Of a stretch of 61,700 nucleotides of DNA, positions 51,261 to 60,026 are shown in pieces. Location: positions 590,383 through 652,082 of the forward strand of contig MIAG01000001.1 of assembly GCA_001829005.1 (NCBI GenBank), given 5' to 3'. How positions within the stretch are numbered: position 1 is the first letter of the stretch; every line of letters starts with the position of its first letter. The DNA comes from Sphingobacteriia bacterium RIFOXYC2_FULL_35_18 (GTDB lineage: Bacteria; Bacteroidota; Bacteroidia; Chitinophagales; Chitinophagaceae). Position numbers and translations under genes: made by a program. The notes below the pieces were generated by a model, which worked only from the letters and a program-made list of their open reading frames with translations, was not told the origin of the DNA and did not search any database.

Positions 51261-51956
51261 ATGATGATATTCATAGAAAACCTTACAAAAAAATTCGGCG
51301 GTGTTGTTTGTGCAAATATCCCTGAGTTAAGTATTAATAAAAGTGAACTTATTGGTTTAGTTGGTAATAATGGGGCCGGTAAAACAACACTGTTTAGATT
51401 GGTACTCGACTTATTAAAACCCGAGTCTGGAACTGTTTCAATAAATGGTATTCCAGTTAATGGTACAGAAGATTGGAAAAACTATACAGCAGCGTATTTG
51501 GATGATGGTTTTTTGATTGATTATTTAACTGCAAGCGAGTATTTTTATTTTGTTGGTAAACTGCATGGTCTAAATAAACAAGAAGTAGATGATCGTGTTT
51601 CTTCCTATGCTTATTTCTTTGACGGTGGGGTAGATTTCAAAAAATACATTCGTGATTTATCAAAAGGAAATCAATTTAAGGTAGGGATTGTAGCTTGCCT
51701 ATTGCAGAAACCTGAATTATTAATTTTAGACGAGCCGTTTGCTAACTTGGATCCTAGTTCGCAAATTAGATTAATTAAAATATTACAGGAATTGAATATT
51801 AATGATAGAACTACTATTATAGTTAGTAGCCACGATTTAAATCATATAGCAAAATTAAGTACCAGAATTTTACTAATGCATAAGGGAGAGATCATCAAAG
51901 ATATATCTGTAAGTACAGAAACGCTAGATGCATTAGTTGAGTATTTTAATGTTTAG
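51261..51956 (+). CDS. ABC transporter ATP-binding protein
   Basis: 231 aa. Walker A GNNGAGKTT near residue 38, signature LSKGNQFKVGI near 133 (LSKGN instead of LSGGQ), Walker B LLILDEPFANLDP near 153, and a conserved His in VSSHDLNHI near 190. It powers the upstream DUF5687 permease. Its last 4 bp overlap the opposite CIA30-like gene (51953-51956). Confidence 0.92.
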   Translation: MMIFIENLTKKFGGVVCANIPELSINKSELIGLVGNNGAGKTTLFRLVLDLLKPESGTVSINGIPVNGTEDWKNYTAAYLDDGFLIDYLTASEYFYFVGKLHGLNKQEVDDRVSSYAYFFDGGVDFKKYIRDLSKGNQFKVGIVACLLQKPELLILDEPFANLDPSSQIRLIKILQELNINDRTTIIVSSHDLNHIAKLSTRILLMHKGEIIKDISVSTETLDALVEYFNV

Positions 51957-52489
51957 TTCATGCTTATTCCATCAATTAATAGTTTAAAATCTTCTTCTTT
52001 TTTATTAGATATTAAGAAGCTGATTTGCTCTATGTTTTTAAAGTTGAAATTTGGCCTATTTAATTTTTGACCAAAATACTGAGGATAAAATTCGCCAATG
52101 GCTAATCGAATGGTTTCCCATTCACCTGAAGTTTTAAATGGATGAACATAAGATACGGACTGATATAAATCATTCTTGAGTCTAAATTCATAATGTTTGC
52201 CATCACCTTTCACTCGTAAAAAAATGTATTTGGTTTCATCAGGAATAGTGGTGGATTGATTCAATTGAATGGATGCAAACCCACCATTATTTGCCAATGA
52301 AACATGACCAGAAAATTGTCCATGACCTTCACTGGTCATTAAAAGATTGCTCCTGGATATTCCACCCATCACCCCATCATTAACAATTCTCCATTCTCTT
52401 AAATTTGATTGAGTTGAAAAACGATAGATTTCTTTCATATTGTTTTTCGGATAGAAATTAAGTAGGAGTAGCAGCAAAATCCATTTCAT
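51953..52489 (-). CDS. CIA30-family secreted protein
   Basis: 178 aa. A short hydrophobic leader (MKWILLLLLLNFYP) precedes the CIA30 domain: EWRIVNDGVMGGISRSNL near residue 32, then FSGHVSLANNGGFASIQLN and FLRVKGDGKHYEFRLKND. The fold is a galactose-binding-like jelly roll. Mitochondrial members assist complex I assembly; the role of bacterial members is unknown. Rightmost gene of the accessory block. Confidence 0.8.
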   Translation of the reverse strand: MKWILLLLLLNFYPKNNMKEIYRFSTQSNLREWRIVNDGVMGGISRSNLLMTSEGHGQFSGHVSLANNGGFASIQLNQSTTIPDETKYIFLRVKGDGKHYEFRLKNDLYQSVSYVHPFKTSGEWETIRLAIGEFYPQYFGQKLNRPNFNFKNIEQISFLISNKKEEDFKLLIDGISMN

Positions 52490-52527
52490 CGTATTTCAAT
52501 TATTAATGTATAATTACGATTTTTATA

Positions 52528-52694
52528 ACGACTTGTTCAATACCCGCTCAAATAAACACATAGCGAGCATTCGAGAATTGCATGCATTAGTAAGTCGTCA
52601 AATAAGTACATGCAAGGCTCGGTAGCGAGCGAAGAGTTTGTTTGAGTAAGATAGAAATGTAATTGGCAGCGAGCGAAGTGTTTATTTGAGCAGG
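52528..52694. repeat. Repeat-rich noncoding segment at the right edge of the accessory block
   Basis: A 27-nt unit beginning AGCGAGCGAAG occurs twice in direct orientation (52624-52650 and 52668-52694, four differences) and once inverted (around 52543-52569). The inverted copy and the last direct copy create a perfect 14-bp inverted repeat, GCTCAAATAAACAC (52546-52559) with its complement at 52678-52691. ACGACTT (52528-52534) is also inverted at 52592-52598. GAGCATTCGA (52565-52574) and TTGTTTGAGTA (about 52638-52648) recur in the segment at 47562-47739. Confidence 0.7.
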
Positions 52695-52714
52695 GTTTGA
52701 GTAAGCTGAGGCAG

Positions 52715-53161
52715 TTATCGCTTTGATCTAAAGAAAGACTTCATTAAAAAAGCACAATCAGCTTCAAGAATACCGGCAATTAATTCAGTTTTTGGATGAA
52801 AAGGCCATTGCTCTTTAGTGAGATGCCGATAGCCATTTTTTTCATCAGAAGCACCATAGACGATGCTGCCTATTTTGCCCCAGTAGATTGCCCCACAACA
52901 CATGATGCAGGGTTCAACTGTAACATACAAAGTAGCTTCTGGTAAATATTTTGCTCCTAGTGAGCTGTAAGCAGATGTGAGTGCTAGTATTTCTGCGTGG
53001 GCGGTAGAATCATTTAAGAGTTCTACTTGATTATGCGCCCTTGCAATAATTTGATTGTTCATTACCACCACTGCGCCCACGGGTACTTCATCCGCATCAA
53101 AAGCTGCTTGCGCTTCCTTTAATGCTTGTTGCATAAAGTACTCGTGGTTCAGGGTCGGCAT
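52715..53161 (-). CDS. tadA: tRNA-specific adenosine deaminase-like protein
   Basis: 148 aa cytidine-deaminase fold. Zinc and catalytic residues: HAEILAL near residue 55 (His and Glu) and PCIMCCGAI near 83 (two Cys). VPVGAVVV and VYGASDEKNGY fit TadA, which deaminates the wobble A34 of tRNA-Arg(ACG). A free-nucleoside or guanine deaminase is the alternative. It overlaps the DUF1080 gene by one base. Confidence 0.82.
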   Translation of the reverse strand: MPTLNHEYFMQQALKEAQAAFDADEVPVGAVVVMNNQIIARAHNQVELLNDSTAHAEILALTSAYSSLGAKYLPEATLYVTVEPCIMCCGAIYWGKIGSIVYGASDEKNGYRHLTKEQWPFHPKTELIAGILEADCAFLMKSFFRSKR

Positions 53162-53916
53162 TATAATTCTCTAATTTGGATATTGCGAAACCATACATCA
53201 TCTCCGTGATCTTGTAAAGCAATATGTCCACTAAAAGTTCTTCCGAATGCAGCCATGGTTTTGAATTTGCTGTTGCCTATTAAGCTGTACCAAATTTCAT
53301 CTCCATAACTGGTTTTAACAGTGGTTACGCCATTGAGTTTTAGTTCAAGTGTTCCATCTTTTGCAATGATTTCTGTTTTATTCCATTCTCCCACTGGTTT
53401 AACAGCAGTGTCTGGTCCTTCAATTAAGTCATACAAATCTCCAGCGCGGTGTTTTCTAATTTTTGCATCAGGATGTCCTCCATTGTCTAATACTTGCATC
53501 TCTGGGCCTGTATGCCAAACAGCTTTGTATTTAGATGGATCATTCTGTGCCCAAAATATGATGCCGCTATTGCCATTTTTTGAAATCTTCCATTCAAGTT
53601 TCAAATGAAAATTTCCAAATGATTTTTCATGAATAATATCACCGCCGCCTAACTTCTGTTCTTTCTTGGCTTTGGAATCTAAGTACAACATTCCGTCTTG
53701 TACTTTCCAAGCACCACCAATACTGTCCTTGGCATAGGTTTTCCAGCCATTGGTTGTTTTGCCATCAAACAATTTAATCCACTTACCTTTCGAGTAATTA
53801 GTACGGGTTGTAGAAACTGCCGCAGGCTCATTTGCGGAAGCAGATAAATTTTTCTTTGTCACCGGTGTTGAAACCAATGCAACTGCAATGGCAGTGATCC
53901 ATAGTAGATTAGTCAT
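53161..53916 (-). CDS. DUF1080 (3-keto-disaccharide hydrolase-like) secreted protein
   Basis: 251 aa. Signal-anchor-like N-terminus (residues 1-18), then a single DUF1080 jelly-roll domain: WIKLFDGKTTNGWKTY near residue 48, GGDIIHEKSFGNFHLKLEWKIS near 92, GNSGIIFW near 116 and HIALQDHGDDVWFRNIQIREL at the end. DUF1080 members cleave 3-keto-glycosides or bind them. It sits with a cytochrome c, TIM-barrel isomerases and oxidoreductases, consistent with that pathway. Confidence 0.85.
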   Translation of the reverse strand: MTNLLWITAIAVALVSTPVTKKNLSASANEPAAVSTTRTNYSKGKWIKLFDGKTTNGWKTYAKDSIGGAWKVQDGMLYLDSKAKKEQKLGGGDIIHEKSFGNFHLKLEWKISKNGNSGIIFWAQNDPSKYKAVWHTGPEMQVLDNGGHPDAKIRKHRAGDLYDLIEGPDTAVKPVGEWNKTEIIAKDGTLELKLNGVTTVKTSYGDEIWYSLIGNSKFKTMAAFGRTFSGHIALQDHGDDVWFRNIQIREL

Positions 53917-53921
53917 GTAAA

Positions 53922-54317
53922 TTACTTAAGTAGTAAAACGTATTTAACCATTGCTTTTGCATCTTCTTCACTCACTTGAGGATGTGGTGTCATTGGAACT
54001 TCACCCCAAACACCTTTACCACCTTTGATGATTTTACCTGCTAGCATACTGATATTTTCTTCAGTTGCTTCATACTTATTAGCCACATCTTTATAAGATG
54101 GTCCAATTAACTTGTCGTTTATTTTATGACAGGTCAAGCAATCTGATTTTCCAACTAATTCTAATCCTTTGGTATAGTCTGGATTACTGCTTAAATCTGC
54201 TACCGGAGCCACTGCTGGTGTGGTTTCTGCAGCTTTCTCTTCTTTCTTTTCTTCACTACCGCCGCAAGCTGCTGCAACTAATCCGGTAATGGCAAATAGC
54301 ACTAAGTACTTTTTCAT
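53922..54317 (-). CDS. c-type cytochrome lipoprotein
   Basis: 131 aa. The leader has a lipobox (AAACG, Cys18), followed by a charged Glu/Lys/Ala linker. The heme site is CLTCH near residue 60, and the axial Met is in GEVPMTPHP near 108. It should sit in the periplasm and accept electrons, possibly from the GMC dehydrogenase at 57703. It starts 5 bp before the DUF1080 gene on the same strand. Confidence 0.88.
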   Translation of the reverse strand: MKKYLVLFAITGLVAAACGGSEEKKEEKAAETTPAVAPVADLSSNPDYTKGLELVGKSDCLTCHKINDKLIGPSYKDVANKYEATEENISMLAGKIIKGGKGVWGEVPMTPHPQVSEEDAKAMVKYVLLLK

Positions 54318-54340
54318 AATGGTTTGTTTAAAAAGTGAAT

Positions 54341-54357
54341 CGCTACTTTTTGTAGCG
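54341..54357. other. Hairpin between isomerase and cytochrome genes
   Basis: CGCTAC-TTTTT-GTAGCG, a perfect 6-bp stem. On the minus strand it follows the TIM-barrel stop and precedes a short T run (five T after six bases), so it is a weak terminator or a leader structure of the cytochrome gene. Confidence 0.35.
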
Positions 54358-54366
54358 TTGTTAAAG

Positions 54367-55422
54367 TTAGTTGATACCTAATATTTTTTTATTAAAATTT
54401 TCGTCTGATCCAGTTCCTGCAAAATCATCAAATGTTTTATCGGTTACTCGAATGATATGTTGTTGAATAAATGGTGCTCCTTCTGATGCGCCTGTTTCAG
54501 GATGCTTCAACGCACATTCCCATTCCATCACTGCCCAACCAGTATAATTGTATTGAGCCAGTTTACTAAAAATGGTTTTGAAATCTACTTGTCCATCTCC
54601 TAATGATCTAAAGCGTCCTGCTCTGTCTACCCAACCTTGATAGCCGCCATAAACACCTTGTTTGCCTGTTGGGTTAAACTCTGCATCTTTTACATGAAAC
54701 ATTTTAATGCGTTCATGGTAATGATCTATATAGGCTTTGTAATCCAAGCATTGTAATACAAAATGGGAGGGATCGTATAACAAACAAGCACGTGGATGAT
54801 TGTTTACTTTTTCTAAAAACAATTCATAAGTAACACCATCGTGTAAGTCTTCTCCTGGATGTATTTCATAACAAAGATCTACGCCGTTTTCATCAAATTC
54901 ATTCAATATAGGCATCCATCTTTTTGCCAGTTCAGTAAAACCTGTTTCTACTAAACCTGCTGGTCTTTGGGGCCATGGGTAAACCGTTTGCCACAATAGT
55001 GCTCCGCTGAAAGTAGCGTGGGCATTGAGTCCTAGATTTTGAGATGCTTTGGCTGCATACTTTAATTGCTGTACTGCCCATGCTGTTCTTGCACTTGGAT
55101 TCCCTCTTAGGCCTTCGGGAGCAAAGCCGTCGAATAACGCATCATAGGCTGGGTTTACGGCTACCAGTTGTCCTTGTAAGTGGGTCGATAATTCAGTTAT
55201 TTCCAAACCTGCGGCGGCTACAATCCCCCTAATCTCATCCGCATAAGTTTTGCTTTCTGCTGCTTTTTGTAAATTAATACAACGCGCATCCCAAGAAGGA
55301 ATTTGTACTCCCTTGAATCCTAAAGAAGCAGCCCATTGGCAAATAGATGCCAATGAATTAAAAGGGGCTGTGTCGCCCATAAACTGAGCCAGAAAAATTC
55401 CTGGGCCTTTAATATTGGTCAT
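54367..55422 (-). CDS. Sugar phosphate isomerase/epimerase-type TIM-barrel protein
   Basis: 351 aa, AP-endonuclease-2/xylose-isomerase-like fold without a signal peptide, so probably cytoplasmic. Metal-site residues are visible: CYEIHPGEDLHDG near residue 193, YDPSHFVLQ near 226, FHVKDAEFN near 250 and MEWECALKHPETG near 310. Related proteins act on keto-sugars or inositols. It starts 3 bp after the Gfo/Idh/MocA gene on the same strand, so the two are translated together. Confidence 0.82.
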   Translation of the reverse strand: MTNIKGPGIFLAQFMGDTAPFNSLASICQWAASLGFKGVQIPSWDARCINLQKAAESKTYADEIRGIVAAAGLEITELSTHLQGQLVAVNPAYDALFDGFAPEGLRGNPSARTAWAVQQLKYAAKASQNLGLNAHATFSGALLWQTVYPWPQRPAGLVETGFTELAKRWMPILNEFDENGVDLCYEIHPGEDLHDGVTYELFLEKVNNHPRACLLYDPSHFVLQCLDYKAYIDHYHERIKMFHVKDAEFNPTGKQGVYGGYQGWVDRAGRFRSLGDGQVDFKTIFSKLAQYNYTGWAVMEWECALKHPETGASEGAPFIQQHIIRVTDKTFDDFAGTGSDENFNKKILGIN

Positions 55423-55425
55423 TGT

Positions 55426-56592
55426 TTAGATTTTATATTCGGTCCACTTTAAATCAGATTGTGCAGAAGCAACTACATTATCTATGAATGCCATACCTCT
55501 AATTCCATCTTCTACTCCTGGAAAATCCAATTGTTCTTTAGTAGGTGTGGTGCCATCTATTTTTGCTTGAACGGTCGCAGTAAAGTTTTTATAGATATTG
55601 GCAAATGCTTCTAAATAACCTTCTGGATGTCCACCTGGCGTTCTGCAATTACTTGTAGCAAAACTAGATAAGCGATCGGTATAGTTAGCACCTGCACGCA
55701 ATATTTGCATGGGTGCTTCTAACCATTTTACTATTAATGTATTGGGTTCCATCTGCGCCCATTCCAATCCACCTTTTTCTCCATACACGCGAATCTTCAA
55801 TGCGTTCTCTTCACCTGCTGCAACTTGTGATGCCATTAACACACCTGATGCTCCATTGCTAAAATGCAATAGCACCGATCCATCGTCGTCTAATAAACGG
55901 CCTTCTACTTTTGTATTAAGGTCTGCACATAATTTTGTGATTTGTGCGCCTGTTATATATTCTGCTAAATGGGCGGCATGTGTACCAATATCTCCCATGC
56001 TTCCACTCTTGCCTGATTTTTTAGGATCGGTTCTCCATGCTGCTTGGGCATTGCCTTCTCTTTCGCTTAGTTTACTCAACCATCCTTGCGGATACTCTAC
56101 CCATACTTTTCTAATCTTTCCTAAAGCACCATCAGCTACCATGGCTTTGGCTTGTTTAACCATTGGGTATCCTGAATAAGTATGGGTTAAGCAAAGGGTT
56201 AATCCTGTTTCAGCAACTACGGCTTTTAATTTTTTAGCTTCTTCTAATGTAAAAGTGATGGGCTTTTCTATCACTACATGAAATCCATGCTCCAATGCCA
56301 TCATGGCTGGTGCAAAATGCGCAAAATTGGGCGTTACAATCGTAACAAAGTCCATGCGTTTGTCTGCTGGAAGTGCAGCTTCCTTGGTGATCATTTCATC
56401 ATAAGTAAGGTAAATGCGATCTTTGGGTAAATACAACATTTCACCTGACTCTTGTGCAATGGTTGGGTTGATGCTTAATGCACCACATACCAATTCAATT
56501 TGTCCATCCATATTGGCTGCCAAACGGTGGATAGCGCCAATGAACGCATCTTTACCACCTCCCACCATTCCCATTCTTAATTTTCTAGGCAT
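55426..56592 (-). CDS. Gfo/Idh/MocA-family oxidoreductase
   Basis: 388 aa. N-terminal Rossmann fold (LRMGMVGGGKDAFIGAIHR), the VVIEKPITFTLEEAKKL motif near residue 112 with the catalytic Lys-Pro, then the C-terminal GFO domain with GSMGDIGTHAAHLAEY. It has no secretion signal, unlike some family members in this phylum. Probably NAD(P)-dependent oxidation or reduction of a sugar at C3 or C1. First gene of the leftward isomerase pair; divergent from the TIM-barrel gene at 56784 across 191 bp. Confidence 0.88.
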   Translation of the reverse strand: MPRKLRMGMVGGGKDAFIGAIHRLAANMDGQIELVCGALSINPTIAQESGEMLYLPKDRIYLTYDEMITKEAALPADKRMDFVTIVTPNFAHFAPAMMALEHGFHVVIEKPITFTLEEAKKLKAVVAETGLTLCLTHTYSGYPMVKQAKAMVADGALGKIRKVWVEYPQGWLSKLSEREGNAQAAWRTDPKKSGKSGSMGDIGTHAAHLAEYITGAQITKLCADLNTKVEGRLLDDDGSVLLHFSNGASGVLMASQVAAGEENALKIRVYGEKGGLEWAQMEPNTLIVKWLEAPMQILRAGANYTDRLSSFATSNCRTPGGHPEGYLEAFANIYKNFTATVQAKIDGTTPTKEQLDFPGVEDGIRGMAFIDNVVASAQSDLKWTEYKI

Positions 56593-56783
56593 AGTATTTT
56601 TTTTATTGTGATTTGTTTTTTTAAAGGAGCACTAATTTAAACATTCTCCCCGATTATATTCATTTAACTCTTATTAATCATTGTTGCAATCTGTTTACCG
56701 AATCATTCGGCTTATTGAAGGATTTATAAAATTCCTGGTGTTTTGATGCAAACAAATAATTATATTAGGGTTCTAATTGCTGT

Positions 56784-57665
56784 ATGAAAAATTTGTCCAA
56801 TAGGCGCTCTGCCATAAAAAACATTATTACCGGTTCTGTTGCTGTGGCATCGGCTCCGTTAATTCCATCTTTAGCATCTTGTGCTACTGTTTCAACAACT
56901 ATGAAAGGGAATATTAATCACGCTGTTTGCCGTTGGTGCTTCAGTGACTTATCCTTAGATGATCTTTGTATTGAAGCAAAGAAATTAGGAATCACTGGTA
57001 TTGATTTAGTAGGTCCGAAAGATTGGCCAATACTAAAAAAACATGGCATGGTGTCTACTATGTGCAATGGTGCCGAAATTAATCTGGTAAAGGGATGGAA
57101 CGACCCTCAATACCATAGCACGCTAATCAAAAATTACACCGAGCATATCAATTTAGTAGCCGATGCGGGGTACAAAAACCTGATTTGTTTTAGTGGCAAT
57201 AGAAATGGTATGGACGATGCTACAGGGTTAAAAAACTGTGCGGATGGCCTAAAGAAAATCATGCCGCTTGCTGAAAAAAGAGGGGTTACCATTATCATGG
57301 AATTATTGAATAGCAAAGTAGATCATAAAGACTATATGTGTGATAAAACACCTTGGGGTGTTGAATTGTGCAAGCAAATTGGATCTGAAAATTTCAAGTT
57401 GTTGTATGATATCTATCATATGCAAATTGATGAAGGGGATGTGATTAGGACCATTAAAACGAGTGCGCAGTATATTGGTCATTATCATACTGCGGGTGTT
57501 CCTGGTAGACATGAGATTGATGATTCACAAGAATTATTTTATCCTGCTATCATGAAAGCCATTGCTGCCACTGGATTTACAGGCTATGTAGCGCAAGAGT
57601 TTATTCCTATTGCAAAAGATAAAATAGGCTCACTTAAAAAAGCAATTGACATCTGCAATATTTAA
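56784..57665 (+). CDS. Exported hydroxypyruvate-isomerase-like TIM-barrel protein
   Basis: 293 aa. Tat-like leader (NRRSAIKNIITG) ending near a possible lipobox (SLASCA, Cys33), so probably exported folded. Hydroxypyruvate isomerase-like core: VCRWCFSDLSLDDLCIEAKKLG, then LICFSGNR, LLNSKVDHKDYMCDK, LYDIYHMQIDEGD near residue 210 and YVAQEFIP near 270 with the metal-binding Glu. It is upstream of the GMC dehydrogenase and belongs to the periplasmic sugar-oxidation set. Confidence 0.82.
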   Translation: MKNLSNRRSAIKNIITGSVAVASAPLIPSLASCATVSTTMKGNINHAVCRWCFSDLSLDDLCIEAKKLGITGIDLVGPKDWPILKKHGMVSTMCNGAEINLVKGWNDPQYHSTLIKNYTEHINLVADAGYKNLICFSGNRNGMDDATGLKNCADGLKKIMPLAEKRGVTIIMELLNSKVDHKDYMCDKTPWGVELCKQIGSENFKLLYDIYHMQIDEGDVIRTIKTSAQYIGHYHTAGVPGRHEIDDSQELFYPAIMKAIAATGFTGYVAQEFIPIAKDKIGSLKKAIDICNI

Positions 57666-57702
57666 ATTTTTATAATCATCTATCAACGCTTAAACCACCA
57701 AC

Positions 57703-59382
57703 ATGGCTGAACAAAATTTTGACGCGATTGTGATTGGCTCCGGCATCAGCGGAGGCTGGGCTGCAAAAGAGCTAACAGAGAAGGGCTTAAAAGTATTGAT
57801 GCTCGAGAGGGGTCGCAATATTGAGCATGTAAAGGACTACGTGAATGCCAACAAAGAAGCTTGGGATTATCCGCACCACGGAAGAAAAACGCAGGAAATG
57901 ATTGCGCAAAACCAGGTGCTCGATCGTGATTATCCTTTGAATGAGCAAACTTATGGTATGTGGGTAAAAGACACTGAAAGCCCTTATACTGAAGTAAAAA
58001 GATACGATTGGTTCAGGGGATACCATGTAGGTGGTCGTTCTTTATTATGGGGTCGTCAGAGTTATCGTTGGAGCGATTTAGATTTTGAAGCCAATGCCAA
58101 GGATGGCATTGCTGTAGATTGGCCGGTTCGTTACAAAGAGATTGAACCATGGTACGATTATGTAGAAAAATTTGCAGGTATTAGTGGAAACAGTGATGGG
58201 TTAGATGTATTGCCCGACGGACAATTTATGCCACCTATGGAAATGACTTGCGTAGAAAAAGACGTAGCTCAACGATTAAAGGAATATTATAAAGGACAGC
58301 GTGCGATGATTATTGGTCGTACTGCAAATATTACACAAGAGTTAGAGGGAAGATCTGCTTGTCAGTTTAGAAACAAATGTTGGTTGGGATGTCCATTTGG
58401 TGCATATTTCAGCACACAGAGTTCTACTTTACCTGCTGCAATGAAAACAGGTAATCTTACATTAAGACCTTGGAGTATTGTTACTAAAATATTGTACGAC
58501 AAAGATAAAAAGCGTGCAACTGGGGTTGAAATTTTAGACGCGGAAACCAACAAAACTTATGTGTACAATGCTAAAATCATTTTCTTAAACGCATCTACCT
58601 TAAACTCTGCTTGGATTCTAATGAATTCTGCAACAGATGTTTGGGAAGGTGGATTAGGAAGCAGCAGTGGTGAATTAGGTCATAATATTATGGATCACCA
58701 TTTAGGTGTAGGCGCAGGTGGAAGAATGGAAGGCTATGAAGATAAATACACATTTGGTAGAAGAGCCAATGGTATATACATTCCTCGTTATCAAAATATT
58801 GGCACTGATAAACGCGATTATTTAAGAGGCTTTGGTTACCAAGGAAGTGGTAATAGAGGTGGATGGGGCAGCAAAGTTGCTGAATTTACGATAGGCGCAG
58901 ATTTTAAAGAAGCCATTTCTGAACCCGGTGGCTGGAGCATGGGTATGATGGGCTTTGGTGAGGTTTTACCAGATCACAAAAATTTCGCAACCCTTGATAA
59001 AACGGTAAAAGATAAATGGGGTTTGAACGTGTTGAAAATTGACGCTGAATTGAAAGAGAATGAAATGAAGATGCGCAAAGACATGTTGGCCGATGCCATT
59101 GAAATGCTTACCAATGCTGGTGTTAAAGATGTTAAAGGGTATGATGCCAACGCAGTGTTGGGTCGTGGTATTCATGAAATGGGTACTGCAAGAATGGGTG
59201 CTGATCCTAAAACATCAGTAGTAAATAAACATAACCAAATTTGGGATGCACCAAACGTGTTTGTTACAGATGGATCTTTCATGACTTCTGCTGCTTGCGT
59301 GAATCCATCTCTAACTTATATGGCATTCACCGCTAGAGCTGCAGACTTTGCAGTAAGCGAATTGAAAAAAGGAAATTTATAA
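57703..59382 (+). CDS. GMC-family FAD-dependent sugar dehydrogenase (catalytic subunit)
   Basis: 559 aa. N-terminal FAD-binding GSGISGGWAAKEL near residue 11, GRSLLWGRQSYRW near 110, a Cys-rich stretch (SACQFRNKCWLGCPFGAYFST near 222) and the C-terminal NPSLTYMAFTARAAD. The catalytic His lies in the GIHEMGTARMG segment near 490. It has no signal peptide; the Tat-borne small subunit 19 bp downstream probably carries it out. The arrangement resembles bacterial glucoside 3-dehydrogenase and gluconate 2-dehydrogenase complexes. Confidence 0.9.
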   Translation: MAEQNFDAIVIGSGISGGWAAKELTEKGLKVLMLERGRNIEHVKDYVNANKEAWDYPHHGRKTQEMIAQNQVLDRDYPLNEQTYGMWVKDTESPYTEVKRYDWFRGYHVGGRSLLWGRQSYRWSDLDFEANAKDGIAVDWPVRYKEIEPWYDYVEKFAGISGNSDGLDVLPDGQFMPPMEMTCVEKDVAQRLKEYYKGQRAMIIGRTANITQELEGRSACQFRNKCWLGCPFGAYFSTQSSTLPAAMKTGNLTLRPWSIVTKILYDKDKKRATGVEILDAETNKTYVYNAKIIFLNASTLNSAWILMNSATDVWEGGLGSSSGELGHNIMDHHLGVGAGGRMEGYEDKYTFGRRANGIYIPRYQNIGTDKRDYLRGFGYQGSGNRGGWGSKVAEFTIGADFKEAISEPGGWSMGMMGFGEVLPDHKNFATLDKTVKDKWGLNVLKIDAELKENEMKMRKDMLADAIEMLTNAGVKDVKGYDANAVLGRGIHEMGTARMGADPKTSVVNKHNQIWDAPNVFVTDGSFMTSAACVNPSLTYMAFTARAADFAVSELKKGNL

Positions 59383-59401
59383 ATTATTAAATGCATTAAT
59401 C

Positions 59402-59971
59402 ATGATGAATAGAAGAGAAGCATTATCCAGCGTTGCCCTATTGTTGGGTGGCACTATTTTGGGTTCACAGGCTTTTTTATCTGGCTGTAAATCAACAGCG
59501 GGTGATGCAGTAGCATTTACGCCTGAAGACATTGCTTTTTTAAATGAAGTAGCAGAAACTATTTTGCCTAAAACCAATACGCCTGGTGCCAAAGAAGCCA
59601 ATGTGGGTGAGTTTATGACAGTAATTGTAAAAGATTGCTATAAGCCTGCCGAAGCAAAAGTATTTATGGAGGGTATGGCCGCTTTAAAGTTTAAAGATTC
59701 AAAAGCAAAAATTGGCAAAGCCTTTATGGAAGCCAGTGCAGAAGAACGCACCAAATTGTTAACTGAATTAGATGCAGAAGCCAAAGCTTTTCAAGAAAAG
59801 AAAAAGCCAGAGGAAATGCCTCATTATTTCAGAATGATGAAGGAGCTTACTTTATGGGGTTTCTTTACTTCTGAAGTAGGTGCAACAAAAGTATTGCGCT
59901 ATGTTGCTGTTCCAGGCAAGTTCGAAGGATGTGTTGATTATAAAAAAGGAGATAAAGCTTGGGCAACCTAG
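59402..59971 (+). CDS. Gluconate 2-dehydrogenase subunit 3-like (small, Tat-exported) subunit
   Basis: 189 aa (ATG 59402 or 59405). Tat motif NRREALSSVALLLGG and a lipobox LSGC (Cys29) in the leader. The rest is the helical gluconate_2-dh3 domain, with FTPEDIAFLNEVAETILPKTNTPGA near residue 39. Such small subunits escort the GMC subunit through the Tat system. It follows the GMC gene directly. Confidence 0.87.
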   Translation: MMNRREALSSVALLLGGTILGSQAFLSGCKSTAGDAVAFTPEDIAFLNEVAETILPKTNTPGAKEANVGEFMTVIVKDCYKPAEAKVFMEGMAALKFKDSKAKIGKAFMEASAEERTKLLTELDAEAKAFQEKKKPEEMPHYFRMMKELTLWGFFTSEVGATKVLRYVAVPGKFEGCVDYKKGDKAWAT

Positions 59972-60026
59972 TTGTATGGCATAGGTTTTGTTTTAATCCT
60001 CTTGATTGACTATTTAAAAAAAAGGT

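Noticed and set aside
52543..52694. Direct repeats as a mini CRISPR array
   Set aside because: Only two direct copies with differences and one inverted copy; spacing is irregular and no leader or cas genes are present.
55709..56179. + strand frame opposite the Gfo/Idh/MocA gene
   Set aside because: Antisense to a clear conserved oxidoreductase, with no recognisable protein features.
56593..56783. Promoter pair in the 191-bp divergent gap
   Set aside because: No TAnnTTTG match was found on either strand near the starts, so no site is called.
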